Source: Streptomyces sp. NBC_00490 (GTDB lineage Bacteria > Actinomycetota > Actinomycetes > Streptomycetales > Streptomycetaceae). Taken from it: a DNA stretch of 64,000 nucleotides. Each line of letters begins with the position of its first letter. Positions within the stretch are counted from its first letter, which is position 1. Made by a program: the position numbers and the translations under genes. The notes beneath the pieces were generated by a model. The model saw only the letters and a list, made by a program, of their open reading frames with translations. It was not told the origin of the DNA and did not search any database. The stretch spans positions 10,478,001 to 10,542,000 of the forward strand of contig NZ_CP107869.1 in the NCBI RefSeq assembly GCF_036013645.1, in the 5' to 3' direction. Below, piece after piece: positions 52,781 to 62,309 of this stretch.

Positions 52781-52958
52781 CTGCCTGTTTGCTCCTGCAG
52801 TGACGTCTTCGACCGTCAGGCGGGTTCAAGGAGATCGACAACGGAAAGCCCGGTCTCCGCCAAGCGAGTTCCGGCATCAAGTCCTGCTGCCTGATCACCC
52901 ACTGACAACTCGGCTCATTGTGATTGGTGTGGGACAGGCGCAGGCGCCGAAATTCTCA

Positions 52959-55900
52959 CTACTCCTGCGCTCGCTCAAGGACCACAATCTCGCTTGTCAT
53001 CCCCAAGATAGCGGTGCGGTCGTGCACATCAAGCGCGGAAACCGGCAACGGTGTGTAGGCCACTGCTATGGAACGTGCTGAAACCAGGTCCCATAGCCGC
53101 ACCGTGCGGTCGAAGCTGGTGGTGACGGCGTGCGGGCGGCCGTCGATCTGCGCGACCACCACCGCGTTCACCGAGTCGGTGTGGCCGGTCAGGGTGGCGC
53201 GTTCGGTTCCCGCCTCCAAGTCCCACACCCGCACCGTGCGGTCGAAGCTGGCGGTGACGGCGTGCGGGCGGCCGTCGATCTGCACCACCACCACCGCGTA
53301 CACCGGACCGGTGTGGCCGGTGAGGACGGCGCGTTCGGTTCCCGCCTCCACATCCCACACCCGCACCATGCCGTCGTCGCTCGTGGTGACGGCGTGCGGG
53401 CGGCCGTCGATCTGCGCCACCACCACCGCGTACACCGAGCCGGTGAGGGTGGCGCGTTCGGTCCCCGCCTCCACATCCCACACCCGCACCGTGTCGTCGC
53501 TGCTGGCGGTGACGGCGTGGCTGCGGCCGCCGATCTGCGCCACCACCACCGCGTACACCGGACCGGTGTGGCCGGTCAGGGTGGCGCGTTCGGTTCCCGC
53601 CTCCAAGTCCCACACCCGCACCGTACGGTCCTTGCTGGCGCTGACAGCGTGCGGGCGGCCGTCGATCTGCGCCACCACCACCGCGTACACCGAGTCGGTG
53701 TGGCCGGTCAGGGTGGCGCGTTCGGTTCCCGCCTCCACATCCCACACCCCCACCGTGTCGTCGCTGCTGGCGGTGACGGCGTGCGGGCGGCCGTCGATCT
53801 GCACCACCACCCCGTTCACGGGTCCGGTGTGACCGGTCAGGGCGGCGTGTTCGGTTCCCGCCTCCACATCCCACACCCGCACCGTGTCGTCGCTGCTGGC
53901 GGTGACGGCGTGCGGGCGGCCGTCGATCTGCGCGACCACCACCGCGTTCACCGAGTCGGTGTGGCCGGTCAGGGTGGCGTGTTCGGTTTCCACCTCCAAG
54001 TCCCACACCCGCACCGTGTCGTCGCTGCTGGCGGTGACGGCGTGCGGGCGGCCGTCGATCTGCGCGACCACCACCGCGTTCACCGAGTCGGTGTGGCCGG
54101 TCAGGGTGGCGTGTTCGGTTCCCGCCTCCAAGTCCCACACCCGCACCGTGCGGTCGTCGCTGGCGGTGACGGCGTGCGGGCGGCCGTCGATCTGCGCGAC
54201 CACCACCGCGTTCACCGAGTCGGTGTGGCCGGTCAGGGTGGCGCGTTCGGTTCCCGCCTCCAAGTCCCACACCCGCACCGTGCGGTCGTCGCTGGCGGTG
54301 ACGGCGTGCGGGCGGCCGTCGATCTGCGCGACCACCACCGCGTTCACCGAGTCGGTGTGGCCGGTCAGGGTGGCGCGTTCGGTTCCCGCCTCCACATCCC
54401 ACACCCGCACCGTGTCGTCGCTGCTGGTGGTGACGGCGTGGCTGCGGCCGCCGATCTGCGCCACCACCACCGCGTACACCGGACCGGTGTGGCCGGTCAG
54501 GGTGGCGCGTTCGGTTCCCGCCTCCAAGTCCCACACCCGCACCGTACGGTCCTTGCTGGCGCTGACAGCGTGCGGGCGGCCGTCGATCTGCGCCACCACC
54601 ACCGCGTACACCGAGTCGGTGTGGCCGGTCAGGGTGGCGCGTTCGGTTCCCGCCTCCACATCCCACACCCGCACCGTGTCGTCGCTGCTGGTGGTGACGG
54701 CGTGGCTGCGGCCGCCGATCTGCGCCACCACCACCGCGTACACCGGACCGGTGAGGGTGGCGCGTTCGGTTCCCGCCTCCAAGTCCCACACCCGCACCAT
54801 GCCGTCGTCGCTCGTGGTGACGGCGTGCGGGCGGCCGTCGATCTGCGCCACCGCCATCGCGTACACCGAGCCGGTGAGGGTGGCGCGTTCGGTTCCCGCC
54901 TCCACATCCCACACCCGCATCGTGCCGTCTCTGCTGGTGGTGACGGCGTGCGGGCGGCCGTCGATCTGCACCACCACCACCGCGTACACCGGTGCGGTAT
55001 GGCCGGTGAGGGTGGCATGGTGTGCGGGGTTGACGAGGGTGCCGGTGGCCCAGCGTGGTGTCCAGGGGCGGCTTCGCGACAGGCAGGCGGCGAGGTGGCG
55101 TTGCTGGTAGCGGGCGGCGTCGATGGCGAGGATGTCACGGCGCTGGTTGAGGGTGAGGGTGATGTGGATGTTGGCGGAAGCGCGGTAGATGGCGGCGGCG
55201 AGGCGGGCGTCGGCCGTTTGCATGGCCGGAGTGTGCAGGGCGAACGCGTTCAGGAGGTGAGCGGGGTAAGCGTGGACGAGGTACTCGGCGTCTCGTACGA
55301 AGTCGTTGAGGATGTCTCCTGCGGCGGCGTGGGTGGCGAGGTGGCGGGGGATGTAGGGGTGGGCCGCGGGCCAGTCGGTGAGGTTGGTTGCTGGGTCGGT
55401 GGGGACGAGGCGGGCGAGGGTGCGGGCGATGAGGGCATGGTCGTCGGCTTCGCGACCGGGGCGGCGCAGGTGTTCGGCCATGGTCTCGTGGAAGAGGCGG
55501 TAGGCAGATCCGTCAGGTGAGGAGGTTTCGGTGATGTAGGCGCCGGCGTGGGTGTGGAGCCAGTCGAGGTCGTCGTTGGAACACGACACGCCGGAGAGGG
55601 CTTCGGCGAGCGGTGCCCAGAGGGTGGACCAGGGCAGCCCGGCGCCCTGGGCGTAGGCGAGTGGGCGCAGGAGCCGTTCGGCTTTGGGACGCGCGGGGCC
55701 AAAGCGGTCGAGGTAGGCGGCGAATGCCTCCCCGGCGTCACTGGGCAGGCGTTCGTGCCAGCCGGGCTGGCCGGTGTCGATGTGGATCTGGCCGTGGACG
55801 AGAGCGCGCGCGGTCATCCGTGCTACCAGGAAGGACGAACCGGCGCGCCGGGCGATGCCTTCAGCGACGGTAGCTGCCAGATGGGGCCGGTCACGGTAGG

Positions 55901-57413
55901 GCGAGCGGGAGTGGGGGTCCTGGGCGTCTTCGAGGAGGGCCTGGGCGTAGACGGAGATGTCGCCTGTGGTGAGGTAGGGCGGCTTGTCGAGGTCGATGAG
56001 ATGGACGGCGCGGCCGAGGGCACGGATTTGCGGGTGGCGTGTGCCGATCACGAGCCGCACGGCTGGCAGCACGGACAGGGGCTGGAGGAGTTCACGGGCG
56101 ACGCGCAGGCTCTCGCGGGCATCGCCGGCTGTGCCGGCCTCGTCCAGGGAGTCGACCACGACAGCCACCGGGTCGGTGCGGGTTCCCAGGACGGTGAGGA
56201 TGTCGTCACGGCCAGCATCGGCGGACAGGCCCAGGGCCGCGGTGAGGTCGGCTATCAGATCCTCCAACGGCGCACGACGCGCGTGCAGCACGATCACCGG
56301 CAGGGAGATAGGCCGTTGCGGACTGCCTCCGTTCGCCGATGATGCCTGGTGCGGCGCTGCGGGCGGGGGTCCTACAACCGGGTGCGGGTGTGCGGGGTCG
56401 CAGTGCGTCAGCAGGCGTCCCAGCAGTGCCGACTTGCCGGAGCCGGGTTTCCCGGTGACGACGCGGGCCTTGCGGTCGTGCTCAGCGGCGGGCGTGGTGA
56501 GGAACGCCTCAAGTTCGTCCAGCGCGCGGGTCCGGCCGGTGAAGTAGTCGCCGTACTCGCCGGCATGCTCCAGGCCCTTGCTGCGCGGTCCGAAGAACCC
56601 CGCGTGCTGGTGGCGCAGTCGGGCCAGGGCGGCGAGGTCGATGCCGTCTTCGGGCAAGCCGGGGATGAAGGGGTGGCTGGGGAAGAAGGGGTCCTTGCCG
56701 TCGGTCTCGGACGTGGTCAGCCGGGCCTGCTGGAGCGGGCGGTGTTCGGCGAAGTAGGCGTTGATGCGGTCGGTGACTTCTCGCACGCTCATGAACTGCT
56801 GGGTCGGACCGTGGCGGGGGTGGGTGAACGCATCGGTGAGGGCATCCACGAACGCGTTGTCCTTGGCGCGGTCTTTCGCCCGGGCAGCCGCCAGGTGCCA
56901 CCGGTTGGCCGTGTCCCGGTGAAGGTGGGCGAGGTCCCCGGCCATCCGATTGATGTCCTGCGTGCCAGCCGCGGCGTAGCAGGTGTCCAGCATGACCAGC
57001 AGATGCCCGGCCCCGCTCATCACCAGCGGGCGTGCCAGGTCCTCGGCTGGCAGGGCCCGTGCTCGGCGGCCGGCCTGGCTGTCGGTGCACTGGAGGTAGT
57101 GACGGTCCTCGGCCCGGATGCCGTGGCCGGCGAAGTACATGACCACGATGTCCTGCGGGCCGAGCAGCGCCTCCTCCGCCCAGTTCTCGATGTCCTCGGC
57201 GAGCATGGCTCGCGTCGGGTTGCGGACGAGGCGGGGAAGCACGTGGGTGTAGCCCATGGGCTCCAGCAGTTCCCGTACTCGTTTCGCGTCCCGCACCGCA
57301 CCGGGCAGATCAGTGATCCTGGAGTCCTGGTAGGTCTCCACCCCGGCAGTGATCAGGAAACGGCGCCCGTCCTCCTGGCCCGGCTGGTGGGACGGCTGTG
57401 GTGCGGAGGCCAT
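52959..57413 (-). CDS. Caspase-STAND NTPase-WD40 protein with 15 near-identical WD units
   Basis: A 1484-residue protein from ATG 57413. Residues about 15-240 are a caspase-like (C14) protease with His97 in MYFAGHGI and Cys145 in MLDTCYAAAG. A STAND NTPase follows with P-loop TGKPGSGKSAL (GKPGSGKS, 321-328) and Walker B VAVVVDSLDEAG, then a helical arm domain. From about 798 there are fifteen WD40 units such as VVVAQIDGRPHAVTASDDRT followed by VRVWDLEAGTE; three lack the HTx residues. This is the full plan of a STAND immune sensor with a protease effector. It starts 3 bp after the alpha/beta-hydrolase stop, so the two are co-made. Confidence 0.93.
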   Translation of the reverse strand: MASAPQPSHQPGQEDGRRFLITAGVETYQDSRITDLPGAVRDAKRVRELLEPMGYTHVLPRLVRNPTRAMLAEDIENWAEEALLGPQDIVVMYFAGHGIRAEDRHYLQCTDSQAGRRARALPAEDLARPLVMSGAGHLLVMLDTCYAAAGTQDINRMAGDLAHLHRDTANRWHLAAARAKDRAKDNAFVDALTDAFTHPRHGPTQQFMSVREVTDRINAYFAEHRPLQQARLTTSETDGKDPFFPSHPFIPGLPEDGIDLAALARLRHQHAGFFGPRSKGLEHAGEYGDYFTGRTRALDELEAFLTTPAAEHDRKARVVTGKPGSGKSALLGRLLTHCDPAHPHPVVGPPPAAPHQASSANGGSPQRPISLPVIVLHARRAPLEDLIADLTAALGLSADAGRDDILTVLGTRTDPVAVVVDSLDEAGTAGDARESLRVARELLQPLSVLPAVRLVIGTRHPQIRALGRAVHLIDLDKPPYLTTGDISVYAQALLEDAQDPHSRSPYRDRPHLAATVAEGIARRAGSSFLVARMTARALVHGQIHIDTGQPGWHERLPSDAGEAFAAYLDRFGPARPKAERLLRPLAYAQGAGLPWSTLWAPLAEALSGVSCSNDDLDWLHTHAGAYITETSSPDGSAYRLFHETMAEHLRRPGREADDHALIARTLARLVPTDPATNLTDWPAAHPYIPRHLATHAAAGDILNDFVRDAEYLVHAYPAHLLNAFALHTPAMQTADARLAAAIYRASANIHITLTLNQRRDILAIDAARYQQRHLAACLSRSRPWTPRWATGTLVNPAHHATLTGHTAPVYAVVVVQIDGRPHAVTTSRDGTMRVWDVEAGTERATLTGSVYAMAVAQIDGRPHAVTTSDDGMVRVWDLEAGTERATLTGPVYAVVVAQIGGRSHAVTTSSDDTVRVWDVEAGTERATLTGHTDSVYAVVVAQIDGRPHAVSASKDRTVRVWDLEAGTERATLTGHTGPVYAVVVAQIGGRSHAVTTSSDDTVRVWDVEAGTERATLTGHTDSVNAVVVAQIDGRPHAVTASDDRTVRVWDLEAGTERATLTGHTDSVNAVVVAQIDGRPHAVTASDDRTVRVWDLEAGTEHATLTGHTDSVNAVVVAQIDGRPHAVTASSDDTVRVWDLEVETEHATLTGHTDSVNAVVVAQIDGRPHAVTASSDDTVRVWDVEAGTEHAALTGHTGPVNGVVVQIDGRPHAVTASSDDTVGVWDVEAGTERATLTGHTDSVYAVVVAQIDGRPHAVSASKDRTVRVWDLEAGTERATLTGHTGPVYAVVVAQIGGRSHAVTASSDDTVRVWDVEAGTERATLTGSVYAVVVAQIDGRPHAVTTSDDGMVRVWDVEAGTERAVLTGHTGPVYAVVVVQIDGRPHAVTASFDRTVRVWDLEAGTERATLTGHTDSVNAVVVAQIDGRPHAVTTSFDRTVRLWDLVSARSIAVAYTPLPVSALDVHDRTAILGMTSEIVVLERAQE
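53090..55020 (-). repeat. Fifteen tandem WD40-coding repeats of about 132 bp
   Basis: The DNA units are nearly identical over long runs, including third codon positions; for example the units at about 54115-54240 and 54245-54370 hardly differ. Units 2, 3 and 13 are 9 bp short. The array has probably grown or been homogenised recently and should be prone to copy-number change. Confidence 0.9.
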
Positions 57414-57415
57414 CG

Positions 57416-58306
57416 CTACTCCTGCAGGCCAGCGGCGATCGCGGACGCGGTCTTCGGCGCCGTCAGATACCGCTGGAGATCATGCATCTGCACGCCGTTG
57501 GTGATCGTCCGGTCGGCCACTGCTCCGGCAGGCCCGGGCGCGAAGTGAGGTTCCAGGGTGTTCACGAGGGCGACGATGTCGCCGGGATCAGCGATGTTCG
57601 TCCACCGCATCACACTCCCCGGCCACACCCCGCGGCCCTGGGCGGGCAGAGGGCTGAGGCGGCGGAAGATCACTGGCAGGCCCAGCGGCGAGCCCACCGT
57701 CACCAGGTCCGTCACCGGCCACTGCGGATGCTCGCACAACGCCTCGTACGCAACCACGGACCCCAGCGAATGCGCCACCACCACCCTGGTGTCCGCGCTG
57801 ATCTCCGCCGCTACCGCGGCGCGCGCCGCCTGCCAGACGGGTGGCTCGTCCAGGTAGCGGCGTACCTGCTTCAGCTCACCGATCAGCATGCGCTCCGTCA
57901 CCGGCTTGAAAAACCGTGCCCCCGACAACGCGTCCAGGGCCGTCCGCACCCGCTGCGACAACAGCAGCCGCGACGCACCGAACGCCACGGCACCGCGGGT
58001 GTCCTCCTCGTCGGCGGGAGGAACCTCGTCGTCGATCGCCGCGGCCTGCTGCCACCACGCGTCCAGCAGGTCCGCTTCCAGTCCTTCCTCGACATCGTGC
58101 TCATCCCAGGGCGGCAGCTCGTCGGACCGCGTACCCGACTCGACGAACACGTTCCCGTAAAATGCACACGCGACATCGTCCGGCGCCAACCGAATCCCAG
58201 CGGCCAAGCGCACGCCGTCACGCAGCGCTGTCCCCAGCCGCAATGACAGCAACTCCGGCCCCTCGTACTGCTGGCCGATCCCATGGACAAGCACAATCCG
58301 CGCCAT
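57416..58306 (-). CDS. Alpha/beta hydrolase of the caspase operon
   Basis: The protein is 296 residues from ATG 58306; the frame is open further upstream but without protein character. It begins MARIVLVHGIGQQYEG, the first strand and oxyanion loop. The nucleophile elbow is VVAHSLGSVVAYE with Ser180; Asp243 in NIADPGDIVAL and His275 in GVQMHDLQRYL can complete the triad. It resembles lipase/esterase-like hydrolases. The stop lies 3 bp before the caspase start. It may be an effector activated by, or a partner of, the caspase. The substrate is unknown. Confidence 0.85.
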   Translation of the reverse strand: MARIVLVHGIGQQYEGPELLSLRLGTALRDGVRLAAGIRLAPDDVACAFYGNVFVESGTRSDELPPWDEHDVEEGLEADLLDAWWQQAAAIDDEVPPADEEDTRGAVAFGASRLLLSQRVRTALDALSGARFFKPVTERMLIGELKQVRRYLDEPPVWQAARAAVAAEISADTRVVVAHSLGSVVAYEALCEHPQWPVTDLVTVGSPLGLPVIFRRLSPLPAQGRGVWPGSVMRWTNIADPGDIVALVNTLEPHFAPGPAGAVADRTITNGVQMHDLQRYLTAPKTASAIAAGLQE

Positions 58307-58562
58307 CGCACCCACCCCCGAACGCGAACCCCGAGCCACACAGGCTAACGATGCGTTCACCCCATTGCAGGCAAATGGACAGTCCACCGCCCTTCGACGA
58401 GCACGGGCCGCCGCGACATCGCGACCCGGCTGGCAGCCCTCGCCCCAGAGCCAGCGTGGGACCAGCGGGCCGGGTAAGGCCGGTTCCCATGCCGCGCCAT
58501 CCACCGATTGACGCACCACCAATTTCCGGATCACGCCGAGCGGGCGATGCCTGGGGCGGCCG

Positions 58563-59387
58563 TCAGGTCCACCCTGCCGCGCGCATCATGCTCACCAACG
58601 CGCGCTCGGCGGCCTCCTCCTCGTCCTGGTCCACCTCCACGCTCTCCCAGCCTGCGGCGTACCGCAGCACGTTGGACAGCGTCTCGCGGTCGGCAGCGCC
58701 ACCCGGGCCCTCGAAGGGCGAGTGCAGGACCGTTGACAGCGCCTGCCGCACCCAGTTGGCGACGGTGGCCTCATCTCCCTTGGGCATCCACGGGTAGTAG
58801 GGCACTCGCCCAATTTCGCCCAGCGCCTCCGTGAGTGCTTCGAACTTCGGGCTGGGACGCGGGCCGGCCGCGTGGTCGAGTGCGGCGGTGAACTTGGCGA
58901 GCAGCGCGAGGTCCGCTTCGGCCACCTCAATGGAGGTCAGGTGCACCACGTTCCCTCCGTCGGGTCCGATCAGCAGCAGGACGTTGGGCGTGGGCGGGAG
59001 GATCTCATCCACCATCCCGTCCGCGAACTCCTCCGTCCCCTGGGGCAGCGCGTCGCGCACCCGGTAGTACGCCTCTTCGACGTCCTCGATCGGCGCGCCC
59101 GGGATCGGCACTCCTCCGCTGTCTCGGTAGCCCATCAGCTCCCCCGCATGGTCCAGGACCACGTCCATTCGGAGCCTCAGGAGCAGGTCGGCCAGTTCGT
59201 ACAGGCCGGGCAGGGCGTCCTGGACGAGGGGCAACAGCAAGCGGGTGGGGGTGTGACACTGCTGGCCGTCAGCTCGGGTACGGTCGTTTGCCCGCAGCGC
59301 CGCGGTGTACCGCGCGCCGGTGGCCCGGCTCTGCTCACGGATCTCACGCGTGCGCTTCCGCGACTTCTGGGGTCGGCTTGTAGGCAT
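58563..59387 (-). CDS. Hypothetical protein
   Basis: The protein is 274 residues from ATG 59387 (MPTSRPQKSRKRTREIREQ). The basic start is followed by ATGARYTAALRANDRTRADG. A middle part has VLLLIGPDGGNVVHLTSIEV, and a late helical part has DEATVANWVRQALSTVLHSP with an acidic DQDEEEAAERAL end. No family recognised and no membrane helix. It lies 256 bp upstream of the alpha/beta hydrolase on the same strand; the gap makes co-transcription uncertain. Confidence 0.6.
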   Translation of the reverse strand: MPTSRPQKSRKRTREIREQSRATGARYTAALRANDRTRADGQQCHTPTRLLLPLVQDALPGLYELADLLLRLRMDVVLDHAGELMGYRDSGGVPIPGAPIEDVEEAYYRVRDALPQGTEEFADGMVDEILPPTPNVLLLIGPDGGNVVHLTSIEVAEADLALLAKFTAALDHAAGPRPSPKFEALTEALGEIGRVPYYPWMPKGDEATVANWVRQALSTVLHSPFEGPGGAADRETLSNVLRYAAGWESVEVDQDEEEAAERALVSMMRAAGWT

Positions 59388-59753
59388 GTCTGACTCCGTA
59401 TAGCGGCGCACCCCACGCGGACGCCGCCCTGAAGGCAGCCAGATTCGGATGCACGATGCGTCGAAGGACGGCTTGGCCTACTAACGAGGACTCCTGCGTG
59501 GCGGAAGACCTCTTCAGCGTCGGCGGTCGCGGCCGCCTGCCCCGGCAGCATACCGTCAACGGCTGCCGGGACAGACCTTCAAGGTCAGCTCATCGCCCCT
59601 TTGACCCGCATCTCGAGCAGACCCCTAGACGTTGGCCAACACCTTCTCGACCCCGCGATTTGCACCGCCGTCTCCTCGTCGACGCTGCCAGCGGCCCGCA
59701 GCGTCGACGGCCTGGTTAGCCTCTTGATCGGTGATGAGCCCCGCGACGATCTC
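59388..59753. other. Gap, no gene recognised
   Basis: A minus-strand frame near 59640-59750 encodes ITDQEANQAVDAAGRWQRRR and ends at a TAG, but it has no start codon after the preceding stop. It may be a scrap. Nothing else seen. Confidence 0.4.
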
Positions 59754-61133
59754 CTAGGCGCTCAGCTGCAGGAAGTCCCGGACAGCACGGACGTGCCAGT
59801 GAGGAGCCAACTCGTCTCGCAGGTCATCGAGCGCGTCCGACGGACGGGAGGAGTTGAGGGTGGCGTTCTGTGTGAAGGCGTCCGTTGCAGCGGCGCAGGC
59901 GGCGTCCAGGTCACCCAGCCGGAGATGGGCGCGGGCGGTTCGGGTGAGGTAGAGGACGTGGTCGCGTGCGTATCCGTCGGCCGAGTACTGGACATGGCGC
60001 GCCTGCTCGAAGTGGGTCAGGGCCCGGCGGGAGTCGTCGAGATCGAGCGCGCAGGACCCGGCAAGCATCTCGATCTCGCCCGGGTTGAGCCAGTACGACC
60101 AGGAAGGGTCGTCGTCGTGGGGGCCGCGGGCGTATTCGGTCCGTGCGGCGTCCAGCTCCCGCCAGCATCCGGTGCGGTCGCCGGTCTTGGACAGAGCCCG
60201 GGCGGCACGGGCGTGGAGCATCGACTTCACGCGCGGGGTGGAGCGTCGCTCGGTGGCGTCCTGGGCGGTGCGGACCAGGGAGATGGCGTCTTGGGGGTTG
60301 CCCTCGGAGTAGACCTGGATCGCCATGAAGGCAAGGGTGTTGGCGCCGACCTGGGGGTCGCCGGCGCTCGCGGACGCGCGCAGCGAGGTGACGTAGAAGC
60401 GCTGGGCGCGGGCGTGACGCCCGGAGTCGAACTGGAGCCAGCCGCACATCCGGGCGGACTCGGCGAGCAGGGACAGCAGCCGGTGTTCGAGCGGCCCGTG
60501 CTGCCCGGTCTGCTGGGCGAGCCCCTCAAGGAGGTCGTACTCGGCGACGGCTGTCTGGCGAAGCCGGGCGCCACCGAGGACGTCGTCGAGGCGGCGCAGG
60601 TCGTCCAGGCGCTGCTCCAGGGTGTCCAGCAGGGCCCGGGTGAGGCGGGGGTTTGCGGGCGCGGTGCCGGCCGAGACAGCGGGTAGGGCTTCGGTTGGTT
60701 CGGTGAGTGCGAGGCTCCAGCTCGTCGCCAGGCCGGTCAATGCGGCTCCGCTGGCGATGAGAAATGCCCGTCGGTCCTGCATGGAGCCTCCCCCGGTGGC
60801 AGCGGCTACTGCTGCCACGGTACCCGCCAGGGTCCAGGGGCTGTCGAGAACTGAACGGTCATCGGGGAAGGCGCGCAGCAGGAAATCCGGCCAGCCGAGC
60901 TCGGTGACGTCCTCGCGGGGGATGCCGTGGAGGCGGGCCATGGCGTATTGGGCGGGCATCTCGGGGGAGTTGACGCGGTTCTCCCAGCGGGAGACCTTCT
61001 GCCGGCTCTTGGCCATCCGGCCGTAGCCGAGGGCGCAGTGCACGTCGTCGAGGCGGTCGAGGTATCCCTCGCCGGTCAGCCCGAGTTCGGCGCGCAGAGC
61101 GGCCAGCGGATGAGGTAACAGCTGGTCGGACAT
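59754..61133 (-). CDS. XRE-family regulator with TPR-like sensor domain
   Basis: The protein is 459 residues from ATG 61133, 7 nt after GGAGGGG. The N-terminal 80 residues contain an HTH (LAALRAELGLTGEGYLDRLD, MAKSRQKVSRWENRVNSPEM). The rest is helical TPR-like: LLSLLAESARMCGWLQFDSG, GANTLAFMAIQVYSEGNPQD, LHARAARALSKTGDRTGCWR. A short hydrophobic stretch near residues 125-145 may be buried. It is divergent from the glycosyltransferase operon at 61320 and is the natural candidate to control it. Such regulators respond to small molecules or peptides. Confidence 0.85.
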   Translation of the reverse strand: MSDQLLPHPLAALRAELGLTGEGYLDRLDDVHCALGYGRMAKSRQKVSRWENRVNSPEMPAQYAMARLHGIPREDVTELGWPDFLLRAFPDDRSVLDSPWTLAGTVAAVAAATGGGSMQDRRAFLIASGAALTGLATSWSLALTEPTEALPAVSAGTAPANPRLTRALLDTLEQRLDDLRRLDDVLGGARLRQTAVAEYDLLEGLAQQTGQHGPLEHRLLSLLAESARMCGWLQFDSGRHARAQRFYVTSLRASASAGDPQVGANTLAFMAIQVYSEGNPQDAISLVRTAQDATERRSTPRVKSMLHARAARALSKTGDRTGCWRELDAARTEYARGPHDDDPSWSYWLNPGEIEMLAGSCALDLDDSRRALTHFEQARHVQYSADGYARDHVLYLTRTARAHLRLGDLDAACAAATDAFTQNATLNSSRPSDALDDLRDELAPHWHVRAVRDFLQLSA

Positions 61134-61319
61134 CGTGGGTTCCCCTCCACACGCACTCCCTGATGCCCCGTCACAGTAGCCAGTCGGGCACGTGCCGTGC
61201 AGAACTTCGGCGGACGGTCCGCAACACCTCCGCAACAGCCTTTTTCTTCCCGGTGGCGGGGTGCGGGCGGTGACATGAACGGCAGACCCCCCTGATCTCC
61301 GAGCGAGGAGGGAGTGCCC

Positions 61320-62309
61320 ATGTCCGATCCGAAACCGCCGCTGGTCTCCGTGGTCGTGAGCGCCCGTGGCAATACCCGGCACGTACGGGACCTGCTGGAC
61401 GCCCTGGCCCAGCAGACGCTGCCGGGAGGGCTGTTGGAAGCGATCGTGGTGGACAACGACCTGCCCGGGCCCGTACGGCCGATTGCGGACGCGGTCCGCG
61501 ACGGCGGCTGGCCGTTTCCCGTGCGGGTGCTGTACGAGCCGACCCCCGGTCTGAGTGCCGGCCGCAACCGCGGGATCTGCGCGGCCCGCGGCCAGTACGT
61601 CGCCATCACCGACCCCGACATCACCCCCGAACCCGGCTGGCTTGAGGCTCTCGTCACCGCGATCGAGGAAGAGAAGGTGTTCGCGGTCGGCGGCCGCACC
61701 CATGTCACCTATCCGGGCGGCCAGGCCACGGCGTTGACGAAGGCGCTGCGCGAGTGCCACGGCGCGGTGGACTGGCCCGAGGGACGGGAGCCGGCCGTGT
61801 GGCCGTACTGGGTCACCGGCTGCAACCTCCTCTTCCACCGCCGGACCGCTCTCGACATCGGCCTGTTCCGTACCGATCTCGGGCGCCGCGGGCGGTGGAT
61901 GGGCGACTGCGAGGACCTGGAGTTCATCGACCGGGCCCGCCAGGCCGGCCACCAGACCCTCATCGAGCCGGCCGCCGTCGCCTCCCACCCCGTGTACCGC
62001 CCGGAGACCACCCTCAAGTACTTCCTGCGCCAGGGCGCCGGGCACGGCGTGTGCGTCGCCCGGATGCACCTGAGCGTGATCGTTGAGCCCGCCGCGATCC
62101 AGGCCGGCCGCGACGCGGTGCACGCCGCCGTCATCAACCTCGCCGCCGGGTGGACGTTCCTGGACCGTGCCCGCGCCGTCGAAGGCGCCCGCGACCTCGC
62201 CCGGATCGGCGCCTACCACCTCGAACGCGGACGGCTGCGCCTGCTCAGCCGCCGCCCCATCGCCCTCTCCCAGCACGCCCCGACAAAGGAGTCCCCCGCA
62301 TGGACGTGA
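61320..62309 (+). CDS. Family 2 glycosyltransferase
   Basis: The protein is 329 residues from ATG 61320, 8 nt after GGAGG. It is a GT-A fold inverting transferase: VSVVVSARGNTRHVRDLLDA at the start, PTPGLSAGRNRGICAARGQY, and ITDPDI (DPD at 98-100) as the metal/nucleotide-sugar DxD. GDCEDLEFIDRARQAG supplies the likely catalytic ED. No membrane anchor. Donor and acceptor are unknown. It is first in an operon with the SAM synthetase (10-bp overlap) and a TIM-barrel enzyme, so it probably modifies a small molecule. Confidence 0.88.
   Translation: MSDPKPPLVSVVVSARGNTRHVRDLLDALAQQTLPGGLLEAIVVDNDLPGPVRPIADAVRDGGWPFPVRVLYEPTPGLSAGRNRGICAARGQYVAITDPDITPEPGWLEALVTAIEEEKVFAVGGRTHVTYPGGQATALTKALRECHGAVDWPEGREPAVWPYWVTGCNLLFHRRTALDIGLFRTDLGRRGRWMGDCEDLEFIDRARQAGHQTLIEPAAVASHPVYRPETTLKYFLRQGAGHGVCVARMHLSVIVEPAAIQAGRDAVHAAVINLAAGWTFLDRARAVEGARDLARIGAYHLERGRLRLLSRRPIALSQHAPTKESPAWT

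Noticed and set aside
53090..55020. Regular tandem repeats that could suggest a CRISPR array
   Set aside because: The units are 132 bp, contiguous and coding for WD40 motifs. There are no unique spacers.
53130..55520. A 796-codon open frame on the + strand opposite the WD40 repeats, and similar antisense frames
   Set aside because: They are periodic by-products of the tandem repeats on the coding strand, rich in His/Val/Arg with no start signals.
59640..59752. Minus-strand frame with ITDQEANQAVDAAGRW and a TAG stop
   Set aside because: No start codon after the preceding in-frame stop, so it cannot be a gene on its own.
61134..62276. N-terminal extension of the XRE/TPR frame back to 62276
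   Set aside because: It runs antisense through the glycosyltransferase gene, and the ATG at 61133 has a strong ribosome site and opens the HTH domain.
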